A DNA stretch of 64,000 nucleotides from Cryptomeria japonica (GCF_030272615.1 NC_081406.1:142689541-142753540), one strand, 5' to 3'. Counted from the stretch's first letter, positions 20,841 through 34,265 are shown. Numbers and translations: made by a program. Notes: generated by a model from the sequence alone, not told the origin.

Positions 20841-21647
20841 TGACTATTTAGGCTTGGAAATAGGCCTGGATGACAAAGCTACGGTTTGGAAGTTTGATTT
20901 CCCTCGATTTCTCTCATTTTTGACTTATTTTATTTTATCAACTTGGTTTATCGACTTTGTCATCATCAAGTGGGTATTTCTAAAATTGCCACCATATTTT
21001 CACCCATCTTCTAAGCTTTCTAACCATATAATTTTTTTTCAATTTGAACAACAATAATATTATTATTGAATTTCTTTTACCAGTGTCTCCATAGTTCTCA
21101 CAGACATAGGTGTCTCATTTTTTGAATAACTTTTGATATACTCATCCAAATTTTAAAAACTTTATATATTATTGTAGTGCACTTGATTATTTACAATTTT
21201 AAAAAATAAATTGTATTTTTGATTTGTTTAGTGCAACTTATGCTTCGCGTACAAACATGTACCTAATTTTCAGGATGTGCTCGATTGGAAAAATCATTAA
21301 AAAAAACATACTCAACAAAAAATTACAAACAAATACACATATTCTAGTGCTCACTCTTAACTATCTTTTTACCAAAGGATTTGTCAAAATACTAAATCTA
21401 ACTATGACTTTTTTGATGCGCACGTCAGACACTATGTTATGTTTTTTAGAAAAAATCAGGGTCAGTTTTTCGTGCACGAAGGATTTGACTCCCTTAATCT
21501 TATCCAATTTTGAAAAAAGTTTAGTAGTTTCGAAACTAGATTGAGAGTACTACAATATTTATTTTATTATTATCTTCATATCTTGAGTGGATGACTTTCA
21601 AATTTTGCCTCCAAGTTCAGGTTCACCTAATTTCAGATATAAAAAAG
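20841..21647. other. Right terminal region, no gene seen
   Basis: AT-rich sequence between the outer palindromes and the right inverted repeat. The frames at 20854-21057 and 21224-21544 show no motifs. This arm is about 0.8 kb, against about 60 bases between repeat and array at the left end, so the ends are asymmetric. Confidence 0.5.
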
Positions 21648-21687
21648 TGTCCACTTATACCCCCCTTTGTGACCACCATCTTTGTGC
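21648..21687 (-). repeat. Right terminal inverted repeat
   Basis: The reverse complement reads GCACAAAGATGGTGGTCA, CAAA, about ten G-rich bases, then AGTGGACAC. The first 18 bases match the left end exactly. Confidence 0.75.
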
Positions 21688-22365
21688 ACTTAACCAGAAT
21701 CATTATTCTATCTAAATTATATGAGAATATAACAAAATAAACATCCCAAGAAAATATACAGAACAAGAGTTTGATATACTTCGTTTTCCTACTATTGCAT
21801 GGTCATTTTACCTCCTTTTGGTAAAAAACTTGATTGTTGCAGCATTGTTTTGTGTTTTTGAGTTGATTTTTTCTATAATTTTGGGCCCCTTAAAAGCACT
21901 TTTAATTTCACACAATAATAATTTATACCCAGACATGATTTGAATTATCTAAATAAAAATAAAATTATGAGAAATTATGCTTAATCATACAAAGGAACAA
22001 ATATCTAATTAAAAATATGAATGAGACAAAAATAACATATAAAAAATGTCTATAAAAATCACATCATTATGTATTCTTTGAAAGAAAACTATTAGATTTT
22101 AGCAACATAATGAATTGTGTATAACCACTAGGTACATAGAAAATTAGTAAACTAGACTCGTTATTATAGATCCAATATATCAAAGGACATATGTGAGTCC
22201 ACCAACACAACAAAAGAAGAAAGCCTACACGCATAGCTACCCAATGAGGATTTGAACCTTGGTGGCAGTTTTACCAAGCAAGTGTTTTAACCCTTGCATT
22301 ACATGTGTCCCCCAAATCAAAGGACATTTTTTTTAATACTCCATATATTTAATCTAATTAAAAAG
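21688..22365. other. Sequence between transposon and terpene synthase 3' end
   Basis: 3' flank of the terpene synthase gene. At about 22235-22318 the minus strand contains GGTTCAAATCC, one base from a tRNA B-box consensus, within a possible tRNA-derived SINE. No other feature seen. Confidence 0.4.
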
Positions 22366-23035
22366 TTATATAGGTACCGGTTCAATCATGGCTTTGGTGA
22401 TAAGTTTTTTTGTCTCAATGTCTGAGACACTAATTCCATCTCTTTCTTTGTAGAGAAGTTGGATACCTTTTGATAATGCATATTTATGATATTTGCTGAT
22501 TATTGGAACATTATCAGGTTTCAAATATTCCCAATCTAGTTCCTTGAGTTTTTCATCAATTAAGGAATTGAGATACTCCAATGCATCCTCCTCTGTAGAT
22601 CTAGGATTGTCTTTCAAATAACATGCTATGCCCGATGCTAGTTCTCCACGATCTGCCTCAACCTTCAAAAATACCATTACACTTTTATAAAATTTCAAAT
22701 TAAATGCCTTTAAACCAATTTAATTGATTATATGCATGGAAAAACATGACATCTTGAAAGTTGAATTGACTAAATTTATAAAATACCTTGAAAGTCTTTG
22801 TGTCACCTCTTAATCTAAGGGTTAAGCATAGAAGATCATTGAACTTTGAAGGGTAATCAATTTCTTTTATAATATCATCATTAATGGGCACATCCAATGA
22901 TAGTAGTGGTTGTAAGGTCACAACACGATACGCAAAGCTTACTTTTCCATTCTCTAAATATTCCTCCAAAGATGGTATATACCTCGTAGCAATCCAAGTT
23001 GCTTCCACCATGAAAGAATCTATGCAAATTTCCCA
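22366..23035 (-). CDS. Terpene synthase, last two exons (partial gene, TPS-d-like)
   Basis: Penultimate exon 23035-22787 (249 bases, 83 codons) and last exon 22662-22366 (98 codons and stop), both phase 0. The intron 22786-22663 begins GT and ends AG. The upstream acceptor is ACAG/TGG at 23035. The protein shows [20 protein letters not shown], then [11 protein letters not shown] joined to VEADRGE, the second metal-binding (NSE/DTE-type) motif of the class I alpha domain, then [13 protein letters not shown] and the family-like end IEPVPI. Terpene synthases ionise and cyclise prenyl diphosphates with Mg2+. A 249-base penultimate exon fits what I recall of plant terpene synthases. No stop or frameshift is seen in these exons. 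The first exon is probably at 46471-46590. The exons with DDxxD were not found, so function and product are unknown. Confidence 0.88.
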
Positions 23036-26000
23036 CTGTACACAAACAATATTCCAAGTTAATTTGTTAATACTTGAATTTATAAATAAATTACTATGAA
23101 AATTCTACATAAAATAAGTCTCTGAACGAAATTAAATCAAATATTTGTATAACTCTAAAAAAGGTAAAAATTAGATCATTTCATAATGTTAAGGAAAACC
23201 AAAATATATTTTGATAGGCCATGCATATGTACTAATTTATTTTTATTGTAAACCAGATTATGTTATATACAGGTAAAATTCTATAGTTAATATATCATAC
23301 ATATATAATACCATACTTTTTTACATGAAAATGTAAGATTAGGACCACACACACACAAACACACATATATATGTATGTAATATACATACATACATACATA
23401 CATGCATACATGCATGCATATGTATACATCACCATGAAAAGTTTTAAATTGGCATGCTATTAGTTCTCTTCATCACCATAACGTTTAACCCACTAATGCT
23501 GCATTGATGTATATCTTGTCAATTATGAAAATATCTATGCAACATACAAAGATGCACATTTGAGTGTGATTATTAATTCATTAATAATAAAAAATTATTA
23601 TATGATAATTTTTAAATAATTAATAAATATGATAAAAGGTGAATCTTGTATGTTGTAGAGATAAAAGTGTCAACTATGCTAACGGTGTGCCATTGATCAT
23701 TGTTAGCTAACATGTGATACCCAAAACTGTTACAAATGTGATTTTATTTTAAATCATTCAAGATAGATAATGACTAAATTTAAAAGATAAAATTTATTAG
23801 TTGAAATCTTGTTCTTTTAAAAGTTCACAATAAGGATAATATGTGTATTTATTAACCAATATAATTTAATTGAATTTGTTAATAAACAATAGTTAAAAAA
23901 ATAATTATAAGTGGATTGATTAAGAAATTTCCCCTGATCTTTAGGCTTTCACATGTACAAAGAATATATTGACATTTCTTTATTATTTTAAAACTGTTGT
24001 ATAGGGGAAGAGTTCTAATTACAACCCATGTTCCAATTACCATTCACTCTTTGCTTACATAATTCCTCAATTGTCAATTTATAAGAAACCAAAAAATGTT
24101 AACTTAACGCCCACTAGTAAAAATTTCACATATATTGATAGCTGATTATTTTAATATGGGGGTTGTGCAACTTTATTGGTACCCATAGTGCACAGACTAC
24201 TGAAACATTTTGAGATGGTTGTAGTGAACCACTTTTTGACCCTATTAGTACCCATAGTACACACTCCTGGTACATTTTGAGGTGCTTGTAGTGCATAGTT
24301 ATTAGGACATCTTTAAGTAGGTATGGAGTGACACTTTGATACAATTACTTTTTGACCCTTGTGTGCAGATTCTGCAACATGTGTCGTCAATAATCAGAAG
24401 CGAGAACAATAGCTATAAACAGTTAAATCGCGTACAAAGACAAGAAATCATCAAAATCCAATATAATTTACATTTCATGAAAATTTATAATTGATGCTAA
24501 TGGATTTATTCTTAAAAACATTTTCATGCTTTATACGTCAAGTTTTTTCTACAAATTGTATGTTCCGTAGATCCCATAAACTGTTCAACCTTATAAACTT
24601 ATTAAAAACATTTTATAACTCATTAAAAACATTTTAATACTCATTGAATCCCTTCCCATCTCCATCACCACGCAAAACAAACAAAATTAGTAGAAATCGG
24701 AATACAATGCAGGCCACTCAATAGTAATATCTCGTGCTTGTCCATGCGATTTTATCGCTCTAAATCAGTTAGTTTGATCCACATAAATCGGAATAGAAAG
24801 CACGCCTCACACAAGAGAATCAATTGTATGAAAAGTTAGCCTTAGAGTAGATTATTGCTACGAATTATAGTTCAAACTTATGTATTATGACCATGTTTGC
24901 ATTCATCGAAATCAGGTCTAGATTCACATAGAAGAATTACAATGAAAAATATATAGTCAAGGTAAAAAATTAATAAGGGAGAGGGTTTCATGGTGGCCAA
25001 TCCTAATTTCGCATCTTTCAAATTTTGTTTTAAATATTTCAATTTTAAATTTTTTTTTGTACAACTACTTATTTGTTAAATTTTTTACTTAAAAAGTTGG
25101 TTTTTAAATTCACATGGTCAAACATGATGCCACATAACATGTCTTTTTGTCCAGGTGTCTTAAATGGTCCCAAAAAGAAGTAAGACCCATAGTTGTGCAC
25201 TAAGTCTCGTTTATTGTTGTGCTGATGTGGCATCACAGAATTGGTTATTTTTTCAAATTTATTGGAAGCTTTTTGAGAAAAAATATTGACATGAAACTTT
25301 TTGTACTCCACTAATAAACTAATTATGCCCCACTAATGGACTAATTATTTCCAACTACTATCCCAAGTATAGGATCACACAACACCATCAAGCCCTTGTA
25401 TTGTATTGTGCCCCACTAATGAACTAATTATGTTCAATTACTAATTATAGGGATTTCAAATTTATTTATTTGACTATAAACTTGTATTGTAGTAAATTGT
25501 ATCCCTTAACAAAATCACACTTTATTTGGCACCTAGTTTATTGTGCTTTTTCATTGATCATTTTTTGCCTATTTGTGCCCAATTACACTTTAAATCTTAA
25601 TTGTTAATAACACAATTTTAATGTGGGCAAATACTTAATTTAGGATTCAATCTAGTATCATAAACCACAAAACTCACAACTCCATTTTAGAGGCCCTATT
25701 TTGGTGGGACCTGGGCACCCAACAAAGGTGTCTTGCCAAAATTCCTTAAAATGTATAGCCAGTTGCAAGTGTGAGCCTTCACATTTTCAAATCTAGTCTC
25801 GATTTTGCTACTTGACCATTTTATGTTGGCTATTTTTTAATTATAAAAAATGTCTTCTCATCCCTATATAAAGCACTACTTCTATCATTCATAAGGGCTA
25901 ACGGATTTTAAGACATTTTATGAAAATTCAAATGGTCAAGCAAGCACTTCAGGTGAGTTATAAGCATATTGAGAAACAAACTACAACATTCAACATTCAA

Positions 26001-28240
26001 GTATGATTTAATATGTGTTTTTTATGGTTTCTTATCATATTATTACATTAACACTTTAAGGACTTGTCTAAAGAGCATTGCATAATCACCATTTCCATTC
26101 TTAAGGTAATAATCATTTCAATTCAACATTCCCATTATTGCTTAGGCTCTATCCTACTAGGGATAATCTCTCTTTTTCATCAAGAACAACTATAGTGGAG
26201 AGGTGGGAACAACAACACAAGGTTTGACTTAGGCAAGCCCCTATACAACACAACCATTCTTTTCCATTTTGTGTGTGTGGATTTAGATATGATAGTAGAG
26301 AGTATTACAAGTGCACTAAGAAAATAATGACAAACATTCCCAAATTTCAAATAGGCAAAAATAATTGGACTAAGGCACCCAATACACATGTTTGATGTTT
26401 TTTGGATGAATTTTAGAGAGATAAACTTATAAAGGCTCTTGACTACAAATATGCTTCATTATGTTTGTACAAACGCCCATTGATTGGGCTGCCCAACACA
26501 TCAGTTTGACACTTGTAGGCTCAATTTGCAAATCTAGGTTCCTTTATGCATTCTCTTTCTAGATTTGACCTACTATGTTGCTTTTTTGTTATGTAATTTA
26601 CTTTTATTGTTGAAAGTCATCATTATTCTATCATTAAACCTATATATTGAAAACACAATTTACAATTTCAATTGCATTACAACAAAGAAACATAAACCCA
26701 AGTGTTTATCTCTCCTATTAGGACCATATATGAACCTATGTGTGTTCCAATGCTACATTATGGAGATTTGAGATCTTAGTTTGCATCCATAGACCTTATA
26801 AGTGACCTGCATGATCTTTTATTGCCCAAAATATGAGAATTTGATCTCAATTTCTGAATTGCATTGTCCACTCCCTTTGGCTCTTTTATATAAGCAAGAA
26901 TGTATCTTTGTAATCCCAAGATTTAGTAACCTACCACAAACTCTAGTTTATTGACCAAAAATTGCACTCAAATGAGTTTTCGCCAAACTAAGACAACCAT
27001 GGTTTATAAGCCTACCAAGAGCTCTAATTCATTGGCCAACAATTACAAATAATTGGCTTTCACTTGACTATAGAGCTCCAATAATCATTTTGACACTTGG
27101 TAGAAAAAAAAATATGAAATGTGGTTTTATGATTTTTTCCTTAAATCGCCTGACATCCAATAATAGTTTAGGGATAAGAAAAAAAATATGGAATGGGGTT
27201 TTGTTGTTTTCCCCTAAATTAACTAACACACAAATCTGAACATTGAAATAAACTTCTTTTCTTGAGCCACTTTTAGTGAAAGGAAGTCAAATTACATTGA
27301 ATATCTTTGTGCAAACCTGAAAATATTCATGAAGAATAAAAAAAATTACGTATGAATGGCTAAATGAACTTAAATGTGATTGACTCTCCAGATTCTAAAC
27401 ATTTGTCTTTCTCCTCCAATACTATGCTTTTTCTGTAGTATGATTCTAAACATACTGACGTGTTTAGAGACAAGGGAAATGTAGAGCTACAAATTAATTG
27501 CCAGCTTCATTTTAGGATGAAGAATGGAATGACATTTATTGACATTCTTATATCCCCAATTCAATTAAAAAAGAAGAAATTTTTTTGGGGTCACACAAAA
27601 AAATGATGAGAAAGCTTCTCAATGGTTACTAGGTGAGAAGAATTAAATATAATTCTTAAAAGTGGATCCATATTCAAAAAGTTCATATTATAATAGCTTA
27701 AACATGCCTCATTTAACTTGTGAATTCCAAATAATATTAAAATAGAATCTTCATTATGCAATAGATGATATTATTTGTCAAATTATGATGCCCTAGAAGC
27801 TATACTACTTGGATTTCTAAAATATAGTAGGTTTTGATTTTATATATATCTTCTCAAACAAAGAGGAAGAAACTAGTAGGATATAAAGTAATATCAAAGG
27901 AGACACTTGATTGTTTCTTTAAAATGATTTGTCAGCCATAGTTTAGAGGAGTGAGAGCTAAAGATAATCCAATTATGACATGAAATATAAAATTTTCACT
28001 ATCCCTGATTTGGTTTTTATTGTCGGATTTCTCAGCTACAAATATTATATTTAGTTCCCCAAAATTAGACATGTGATTAAAAAGTCAGCACAGAGTACCA
28101 TCCATTAAAGAAATCTTGATAGAAAAGTTTAATATATAATTAAAGGTTATTGATTTCCATAACTCATTTTGAGATATGCAAAAGTAATGATTTGTATCTA
28201 TTTTGCAAAAAATCTTATATTTCATACTAATTAAACCTTT
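23036..28240. other. Presumed terpene synthase intron, no exon or gene seen
   Basis: Read on both strands for RYW, DDxxD-type and other terpene synthase landmarks without success. AT-rich throughout. Short internal repeats occur near 24170-24300 ('ggtacccatagt', 'acattttgag'). Nothing else is supported. Confidence 0.5.
23345..23430. repeat. CA/TACA microsatellite
   Basis: A run of (CA)n, then TATA, then (TACA)n and GCATACAT repeats. Confidence 0.92.
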
Positions 28241-28251
28241 GATAGAAGACT

Positions 28252-30300
28252 AAGATTCACCTTCTCACTTGCCTTGACAAGTCTTCTCCTAGTTTGTACT
28301 CCTTCATTCTTGTCTCCAATAATTTGATCCTATGAATGATTCTTTTGAACATACTTTGATAGAGTCTTGATTACCTTCTCTAATTCCTTTTTTCGAGACT
28401 CCTTTTCTTCCTTCTCTTCATCATCTTCTTCTACAATGCAAGGAGCACCTTTTGTTCCACAATACTTAGACTCTTTTGTAGTTTGATTCCAATTTTTATC
28501 TACTTTTACATTTGTTCTTTCAGCCATCTTCTTGAGTCTCTTGGGCTTGCTTCTTTTTAAGTACCCAAGGAAGACTCCTTCATCAGTTCTTGAGTCAAAC
28601 TTTCCAAGGTCTTCTTTATCTCTTTTGATGTAACATTTTCTTTCAAATATTCTAAAATACTTGATAGTAGTAGTTATTCCATACCACAACTCATAAGGGG
28701 TCTTACAATTATTGAATCTCCCTTGCACTCTATTAAGAATATAAACAATAGTATGCACTTCCTCTTGAACTAGTACATATCAACCAAATTAGTTTCGTTT
28801 AACAATTTCCTATCCATCCCTTGAAATATTCTATATTTTCTTTTTGCTACCCCATTTTGTTGAGGGGTCCTAGGAGAAAATAAATGTCTCCTACTACTGT
28901 GATCTTCACAAAAATTAAACTCATTTGATATAAATTCACCTCATCTATCATACTTTAAGCATTTTATGTTAGCATCTATTTCATTCTCCACCATAGACTT
29001 GAAGGCTTTAAACTTATTTGGGGATTTTAATTTTTCTCTTTGAAAAGTAACCCATGTCATTTTAGAATAATAATCAATAAGTAACATAAAGTAAATTATT
29101 TTACCATTTAGTACTCTTGTCCTGATAGGTCCGCATAGATCAATGTGTATCATTTGTAAATTCTTTGTATTAGAATATTCCTTACGATTGAATCTTGTCT
29201 TTGTTTCCTTTCCCACTTGACATTCCTTGCATAATGTGTTTGTAGGCTTGATAATCTATGGCATCGTTTACATCTTGTGTAGAATTGATCTTTAGCATGT
29301 TGTCAAAATTGATATGTCCCATCCTGCTATGCCACAATCAAAATTCATAGCTTTGACCCATTAGACAACTACTTCCTTTAGCTTCCTTTAGATGGTAAAT
29401 TTTTTCATCAATTCCCGTTTCTTCTACAATTAGTCTTTCACACTTTTTCATGAAATTTAAGTTTGTATACTTTGATACACATTTGGCTATCATCAAGAAG
29501 ATTATTTTTTAGTCCCTTAACATAGAGAACATCCTCATTTTTGTTCTTTCCATCAATGATAATGGTTCCTTTGCCACAAATATGAGAAGACTCTTCACCT
29601 CTGAACTTAACTTATCCACCATTCCATTTTTTTAGATTGATGAATTTTCTTCTATCATTTGTCATGTGATTTGAACACCTACTCTCAATCGCCCAAGCAT
29701 TTGTTTCTTCTTTTGCATGAAAAGCAGTCTACACAATTAAAGTTTTTTTACTATTTTCATCAGTAGGTGAGGTACCAAATTGCTTACAATTTTCACCATT
29801 ATCAACTTTCACATCCATAAATAATGTCTCCTCATTTGAGTCATCACAGTCCTCATCTTTAGATGAGTGACTACTTTCTTTAATTTGAATAGAAGCTTCT
29901 TTTAGGCTTGTCTAGTTTATCTTCTCCTCTTTTAGTTCTATCATCTCCTCTTCTATTGTTATTTTCCTTTAAAGTATATTTAGATGCATAATGAACAATT
30001 CTTCCACAATTAAAACATTTGAAGAGTAACTTAGCTATGTATTTTCTAGTGCCCTTCTTTAGTCTTCTCAGAAAGTTTGCTTCTACATCATCAAGGTCAT
30101 CATTGCGATCAACATCATCTTCCTCTTTCTTACTAAATTTGAATGAAACTTCCTTCTTGGGGTTATGTAATTCAAAATCTCTCATCTCAAAGGTAGTGAG
30201 AGAACCATAGAATTGATCCATTTTATATTAGTCCAAATCCTTGATTTCCTCAAAAGTAGATACTTTTGAACTATAGGATTTGGGAAGAAATCTAAGTACA
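28252..30300 (-). pseudogene. gag-integrase remnants of the truncated Copia element
   Basis: Gag piece 29880-30221 with the knuckle CFNCGRIVHYASKY, in which the last Cys is Tyr. Integrase piece 28941-29216 has IHIDLCGPIRT and LLIDYYSKMTWV (catalytic Asp region). Downstream near 28855 an RTPQQNGVAKRK-like stretch is the Glu region. 28330-28758 has NCKTPYELWYG and GKFDSRTDEGVFLGY, the usual end of Copia integrase, followed by an acidic linker and, past a stop, QIIGD...TRRR as found before reverse transcriptase in many plant Copia elements. Several stops and frame changes; not functional. Confidence 0.82.
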
Positions 30301-30809
30301 CTTTTCACTACTTCATATCCATCCAAATTTCCACAAATACCTCTGATTCCATTTACTACTTCTGTTACATGGTGTATACTGTCAATGTTTTCCTCTTTTG
30401 TCATTCTTAGATTTTCAAATTTGAATTAGAAGTTCTACATCTTGATTTGTCTTATTTTTTCATCTCCTTCATATATTCTAGTGAGCTTCTCCCAGGCATC
30501 TTTAGCAAGCTCATAGTTCATCATATTCCTAAGTTTTAAATCAACCAAACCACTTATGATTGCATTCTTTTATTTTACATTGTTCTCATACAATCTAATC
30601 TCATCCAAAGTATCTAGAAGAGTAGAGAGAGAAATATAACTATCTACAACAGAGTTCTAAATTTCATATCCTATAGCATTCAAATATGATTCCATCATTA
30701 GCTTCGAAAAGGTGTAGTTTGTAACATCAAACTTAGGTATCTTGCAGGATTCATCTTGTTTCATCCCAAACCTTCCTCAAGTGGTTAAGATTCTTCTAGA
30801 GGAACTCAA

Positions 30810-30821
30810 CTCTGATACCCA
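30810..30821 (-). other. Primer binding site of the truncated Copia element
   Basis: The minus strand reads TGGGTATCAGAG followed by TTGAG, close to the initiator-Met tRNA complement with one extra G. Confidence 0.6.
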
Positions 30822-31753
30822 TTTTTAAACCCATCCCAAGAGTAAGTAGGAGGGAGGGGGGGGGGGGCGCGAATTAGTCTTGTTCAATCACCTATACTTT
30901 ATACCTCAAATCAACATCAACTTATCCTTAATCTTATCAATAACAATGAAATGTATAAAAATAAACACCAATCATAATAGAACACTAGATTTACATGGAA
31001 AATACAAAGAGGATAAACCACATTGAGAGTTAACTCACAATATATGAGCCTAATTATAGTAATTTTTTTTTGCTTATTTCCAAGGAAGCTCACTACTTTC
31101 AGAAGGACTTGAAGGTTGAGGTGCACTACCTCGGGGAAAGATACAAGATACTTGTAGGATGAGACTCAATGCCTCATGACAAGATACAAAGAAATTGTTG
31201 GGAAGACTCACTATCTCTAAGCAAGGTACATGAATATATGAATCAAGATGAAATAAGCCTTTACAAACAATGACCCCAACAATGTCTAAGTATGCAGTTG
31301 TCCTTGAATCTTTGTCTCAAGTGACCAACTTAAAAACAATCACTACACATTGGCTAAATTTTGCATCACAGACATTGCAATTAATATGATCATGTAAGTG
31401 CATACACATATGCTGATCCACACACTCATGCCACCATTTAGAGTAATTTGATCTTATACATATATCATCCTTTTCATCGTAAAAAATCAATTAGGTCAGC
31501 CAAAACAAGGTATATTTTAGAGTTTATCTCCAAATTATATAATAACATAGTTTGAACCTCAAACAATTATTAGTTATTAATATAATTATAAGAATTAAAG
31601 TTAAGAAAATATGATATTGACAGTATCATCAAAAAAGAAGTATTTGGGCACTTACATGATGAATTGAACTAAAACTCTTATAAAGAAGGAAAGAAAAATA
31701 AAAGAAAAAGTAGTTGACACAACTTACTAGTTTGTAGACATTCGGGCCATGTA

Positions 31754-31758
31754 GCTAG
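31754..31758. repeat. Target-site duplication, left (GCTAG)
   Basis: GCTAG directly before the 5' LTR, identical to 40149-40153. Confidence 0.9.
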
Positions 31759-34263
31759 TGTTGGCATTGAATTGTTATTGATGACAACCGGTATAGGATG
31801 GCTACCAGTATAAGAGATGTATGTGCAACACTATCATTGATGCATACCGGATGTGATGTCTTTGATGTCACCTAGTATTGCAGGTCACTGGTAAGGGAGA
31901 GAATGTCATTCAACACAATGGCCTTTGGAGTCACCAGTACACAAGTTAGTGTTTGACTTGTGTTGGAGATATGGAAAGGACACTGGTATGATATAACAAC
32001 TGGTAAATGATGACATCTGCAAGAGAGCATGATGCTGGTCATTTGATTATGATGAAGAGGGGGAATGTTATCTAAATCACATCAACATCGAGAGAGAATT
32101 ATGTGCAGGCCACCAGTATGTTGTGTGGATGAAGAACAACATGACTCCCATCGTATGAAGAGAATACTGACAATAAGAGTGCCCAAACCGGATCGCATGT
32201 GCCTATTTGAAGATATGCTTCTCAAACAGGGAAGCCACATTGATACAATGTCGGATGCAGATGACAAGGATCCACTCCCACCAGTAAGTGGAACTTATCT
32301 CCTATTATGCAAAGTGTGCATCATAGTTTTGTGAGATAAGATAGAAGAGTTAAAGGTTGGAGCTTGAAGGCTCACACCAGATCTACCGATGAATCACAAA
32401 GATGCCTCAAGTGAATGAAATCAAAGATATGCACTGGACGGACAAAGAAGACATAATGTGGTACCAAAACTATTGAAGTGTGATGGGTTTGTCACCTTGA
32501 CAAATTGGTTGAGATATGGTCCGGGCTGATGATGAAGAAGACAAGGCTACATCAGTTGTAGATAGAGAATGCAACCAATATATAGATGCCTTAGAAGGAA
32601 ACAGTTGAAGGTTGATGACATGGTGTCATCAAGGGTGCCTATCGCTAAGTATGAGAATCGGTTAGAGACCAAAGAGGCTAAGTGATGTGCTCTTTTTGGA
32701 TGAAGATGAGCATGTGGTGGATTGATATGTCTGGCCACCGATAAAGGTGCTCCACCAGAAGAGATGCCAAGTGAAAGGTGATGGAAAACCAGTTAGGGTA
32801 TAACCGATAGGGTTAGCGAGCTGGTAGATGAGCCCAGTAATGGAGTTGGTTGGTGATCCTACCCAAACCGATACAAATGACCTAGTAAAGATGGATGCCA
32901 ACAAAGGAGACATGTGGAGGTGAAGTGGCATGCATGCACATGTAGACATGTTGAGTCGGTAAAGTATCAGATGACAAGGTAGATGGTGTCAGGTCTATAT
33001 TTATGTTGACTGTGTGATTCACGGGACGTGCAACAGAGGTTTGCAACTTGAGGTCAGATGAACAACAAAGATCCTGGTGTGACTGTTTGATCAGATTGCA
33101 GTAGGTAAAGGAAACTGTGAGACCATTCTTGGTGATTGACCAAAAGATCCACCAACAGGTTATATGTAGGCTAGTAAATGAGGAACACATGTTCTAGAAG
33201 GCACATCAATGGCGGGATTGATTCATGAGTTGCAGTTCATCAACCAAGAGGACCAAATCTCAAGAGATATGATTGGATTTTGCTCAGATCGAGGTCAAAG
33301 AAGAAACCCTAACCGCCCAAAATTTGAATTGGCTTTTGGTAGGAAAACTAGTTTATAAATATGCAAGCCAAAATCAATGAAGCTTGTCACTGGATGAGAG
33401 GGCATTGTTGCTGAAGAAGTGAAATTAGTCAAGTGATCACAAAGAAGAAGAAGAAGAGACTGAGTGCGAGGAAGAACATGGTTGAAGTGTTCAATCGACA
33501 ACAAAGAGAGAACTGACAGTCAACCATTGAGTTTGACAGAGGAGAAAAATGATAGTGATAGAATTGGCAAAGAAGAATAGTAGAAGACTACAAAGAAGGA
33601 AAACAAAGAACCAACAGAGGATAGTATCGATAAAGAGGAGTAGTGTAGCAGTGAGAGCCGACAGAGAGAAGAACTAACAAAGAGTGAACCGACAAAGAGA
33701 GAATCGACAAAGAAGAGTAAGGGAGTAAACCGGTGAAGGTGCAACAAAGAGTAAGATTGCAATAGGAAATAAGATTGCAGCCATGAGAGGGTGAGCAAAG
33801 AATCAAAAAAGTATTGGAGAGAGGAGAACCCGTAGAGAGATTTGCAAAAGAGTTACAAAATTCATTTGTAACAAGACTATTACTTTTGTAATTGAATATG
33901 TTCATTGAAGATCACCGAGTTGGAGCTCGGTGCAGGGGTTGTAGCTCCTTGGTTTGGTTCCCTAAATCAGGGGTTGGTGCCCTAAAAATTATAATCAAAG
34001 TTTCATTGTGAGGCTGGATTGGAGCAATTGACTCTAGCAACATTTCTCACTGAGGTTTTTCCCATCCTGGGTTTTCCTCATATATGTTGGTGTTATGTGA
34101 TGTCCCTTTCATGTGTGATTGCATTTGTGTTAGTCTCCCCTCTAACCTGTAAGTTATATTTTTGTTAGATCTGATAGCTGACATACACAGATAGGATAGT
34201 CAAAGGGAAAAAGTTTGGAAACCATTGATTCACCCCCCTCTCAGTGGGACATTGTGTCTAATA
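31759..34263 (+). mobile_element. 5' LTR of gag-only element
   Basis: 2505 bases, beginning TGTTGGCATTG and ending GTGTCTAATA where the 3' LTR has GTGTCTAACA. Near the end it has GATTCACCCCCCTCTCAG. Minus-strand frames in it are not conserved between the two LTRs and are not called as genes. Confidence 0.92.
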
Positions 34264-34265
34264 AT

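Larger units (their letters stand above)
3010..21687. mobile_element. Candidate large two-gene DNA transposon (copy A)
   Basis: The ends carry inverted copies of GCACAAAGATGGTGGTCA (3010-3027 and 21670-21687), followed inside by AAA and then GTGGACAC-like bases, with about 10 extra bases in the right copy. Palindrome arrays related to GCGTACGC lie inside both ends. Between them are two convergent genes, a ten-exon plus-strand gene (3403-6028) and a minus-strand transposase-type gene (14463-17358), with a 360-bp satellite in the middle. Without the nested Copia element and allowing for the 500-N gap, it is about 13.7 kb. No clear target-site duplication was found, so the exact ends are uncertain; weak inverted similarity extends about 10 bases further out. 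Superfamily not assigned. Confidence 0.65.
28250..31753 (-). mobile_element. Truncated Copia-type retrotransposon
   Basis: Minus strand, right to left: LTR-like sequence (about 30822-31753, right edge not defined), primer site, gag traces, integrase, then loss of all reverse transcriptase and RNase H. The right side abuts the GCTAG duplication of the gag-only LTR element. The poly-G run at 30851-30866 resembles the G-rich motif near the LTR ends of the other elements. No second LTR found. It is the relic of an insertion in the terpene synthase intron. Confidence 0.75.

Noticed and set aside
3010-21687. Assignment of the DNA transposon to CACTA because ends contain CACA
   Set aside because: The ends read GCACAAAG, not CACTA; no 3-base target duplication was found and the proteins do not look like TnpD/TnpA.
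27400-27480. Possible terpene synthase middle exon (AGTATTGG on the minus strand, resembling RYW)
   Set aside because: Flanking translation does not fit the family and stops occur within a few codons.
32547-33905. Several minus-strand frames in the 5' LTR of the gag-only element
   Set aside because: Only partly preserved in the 3' LTR (38417-40075), no motifs; an LTR composition effect.
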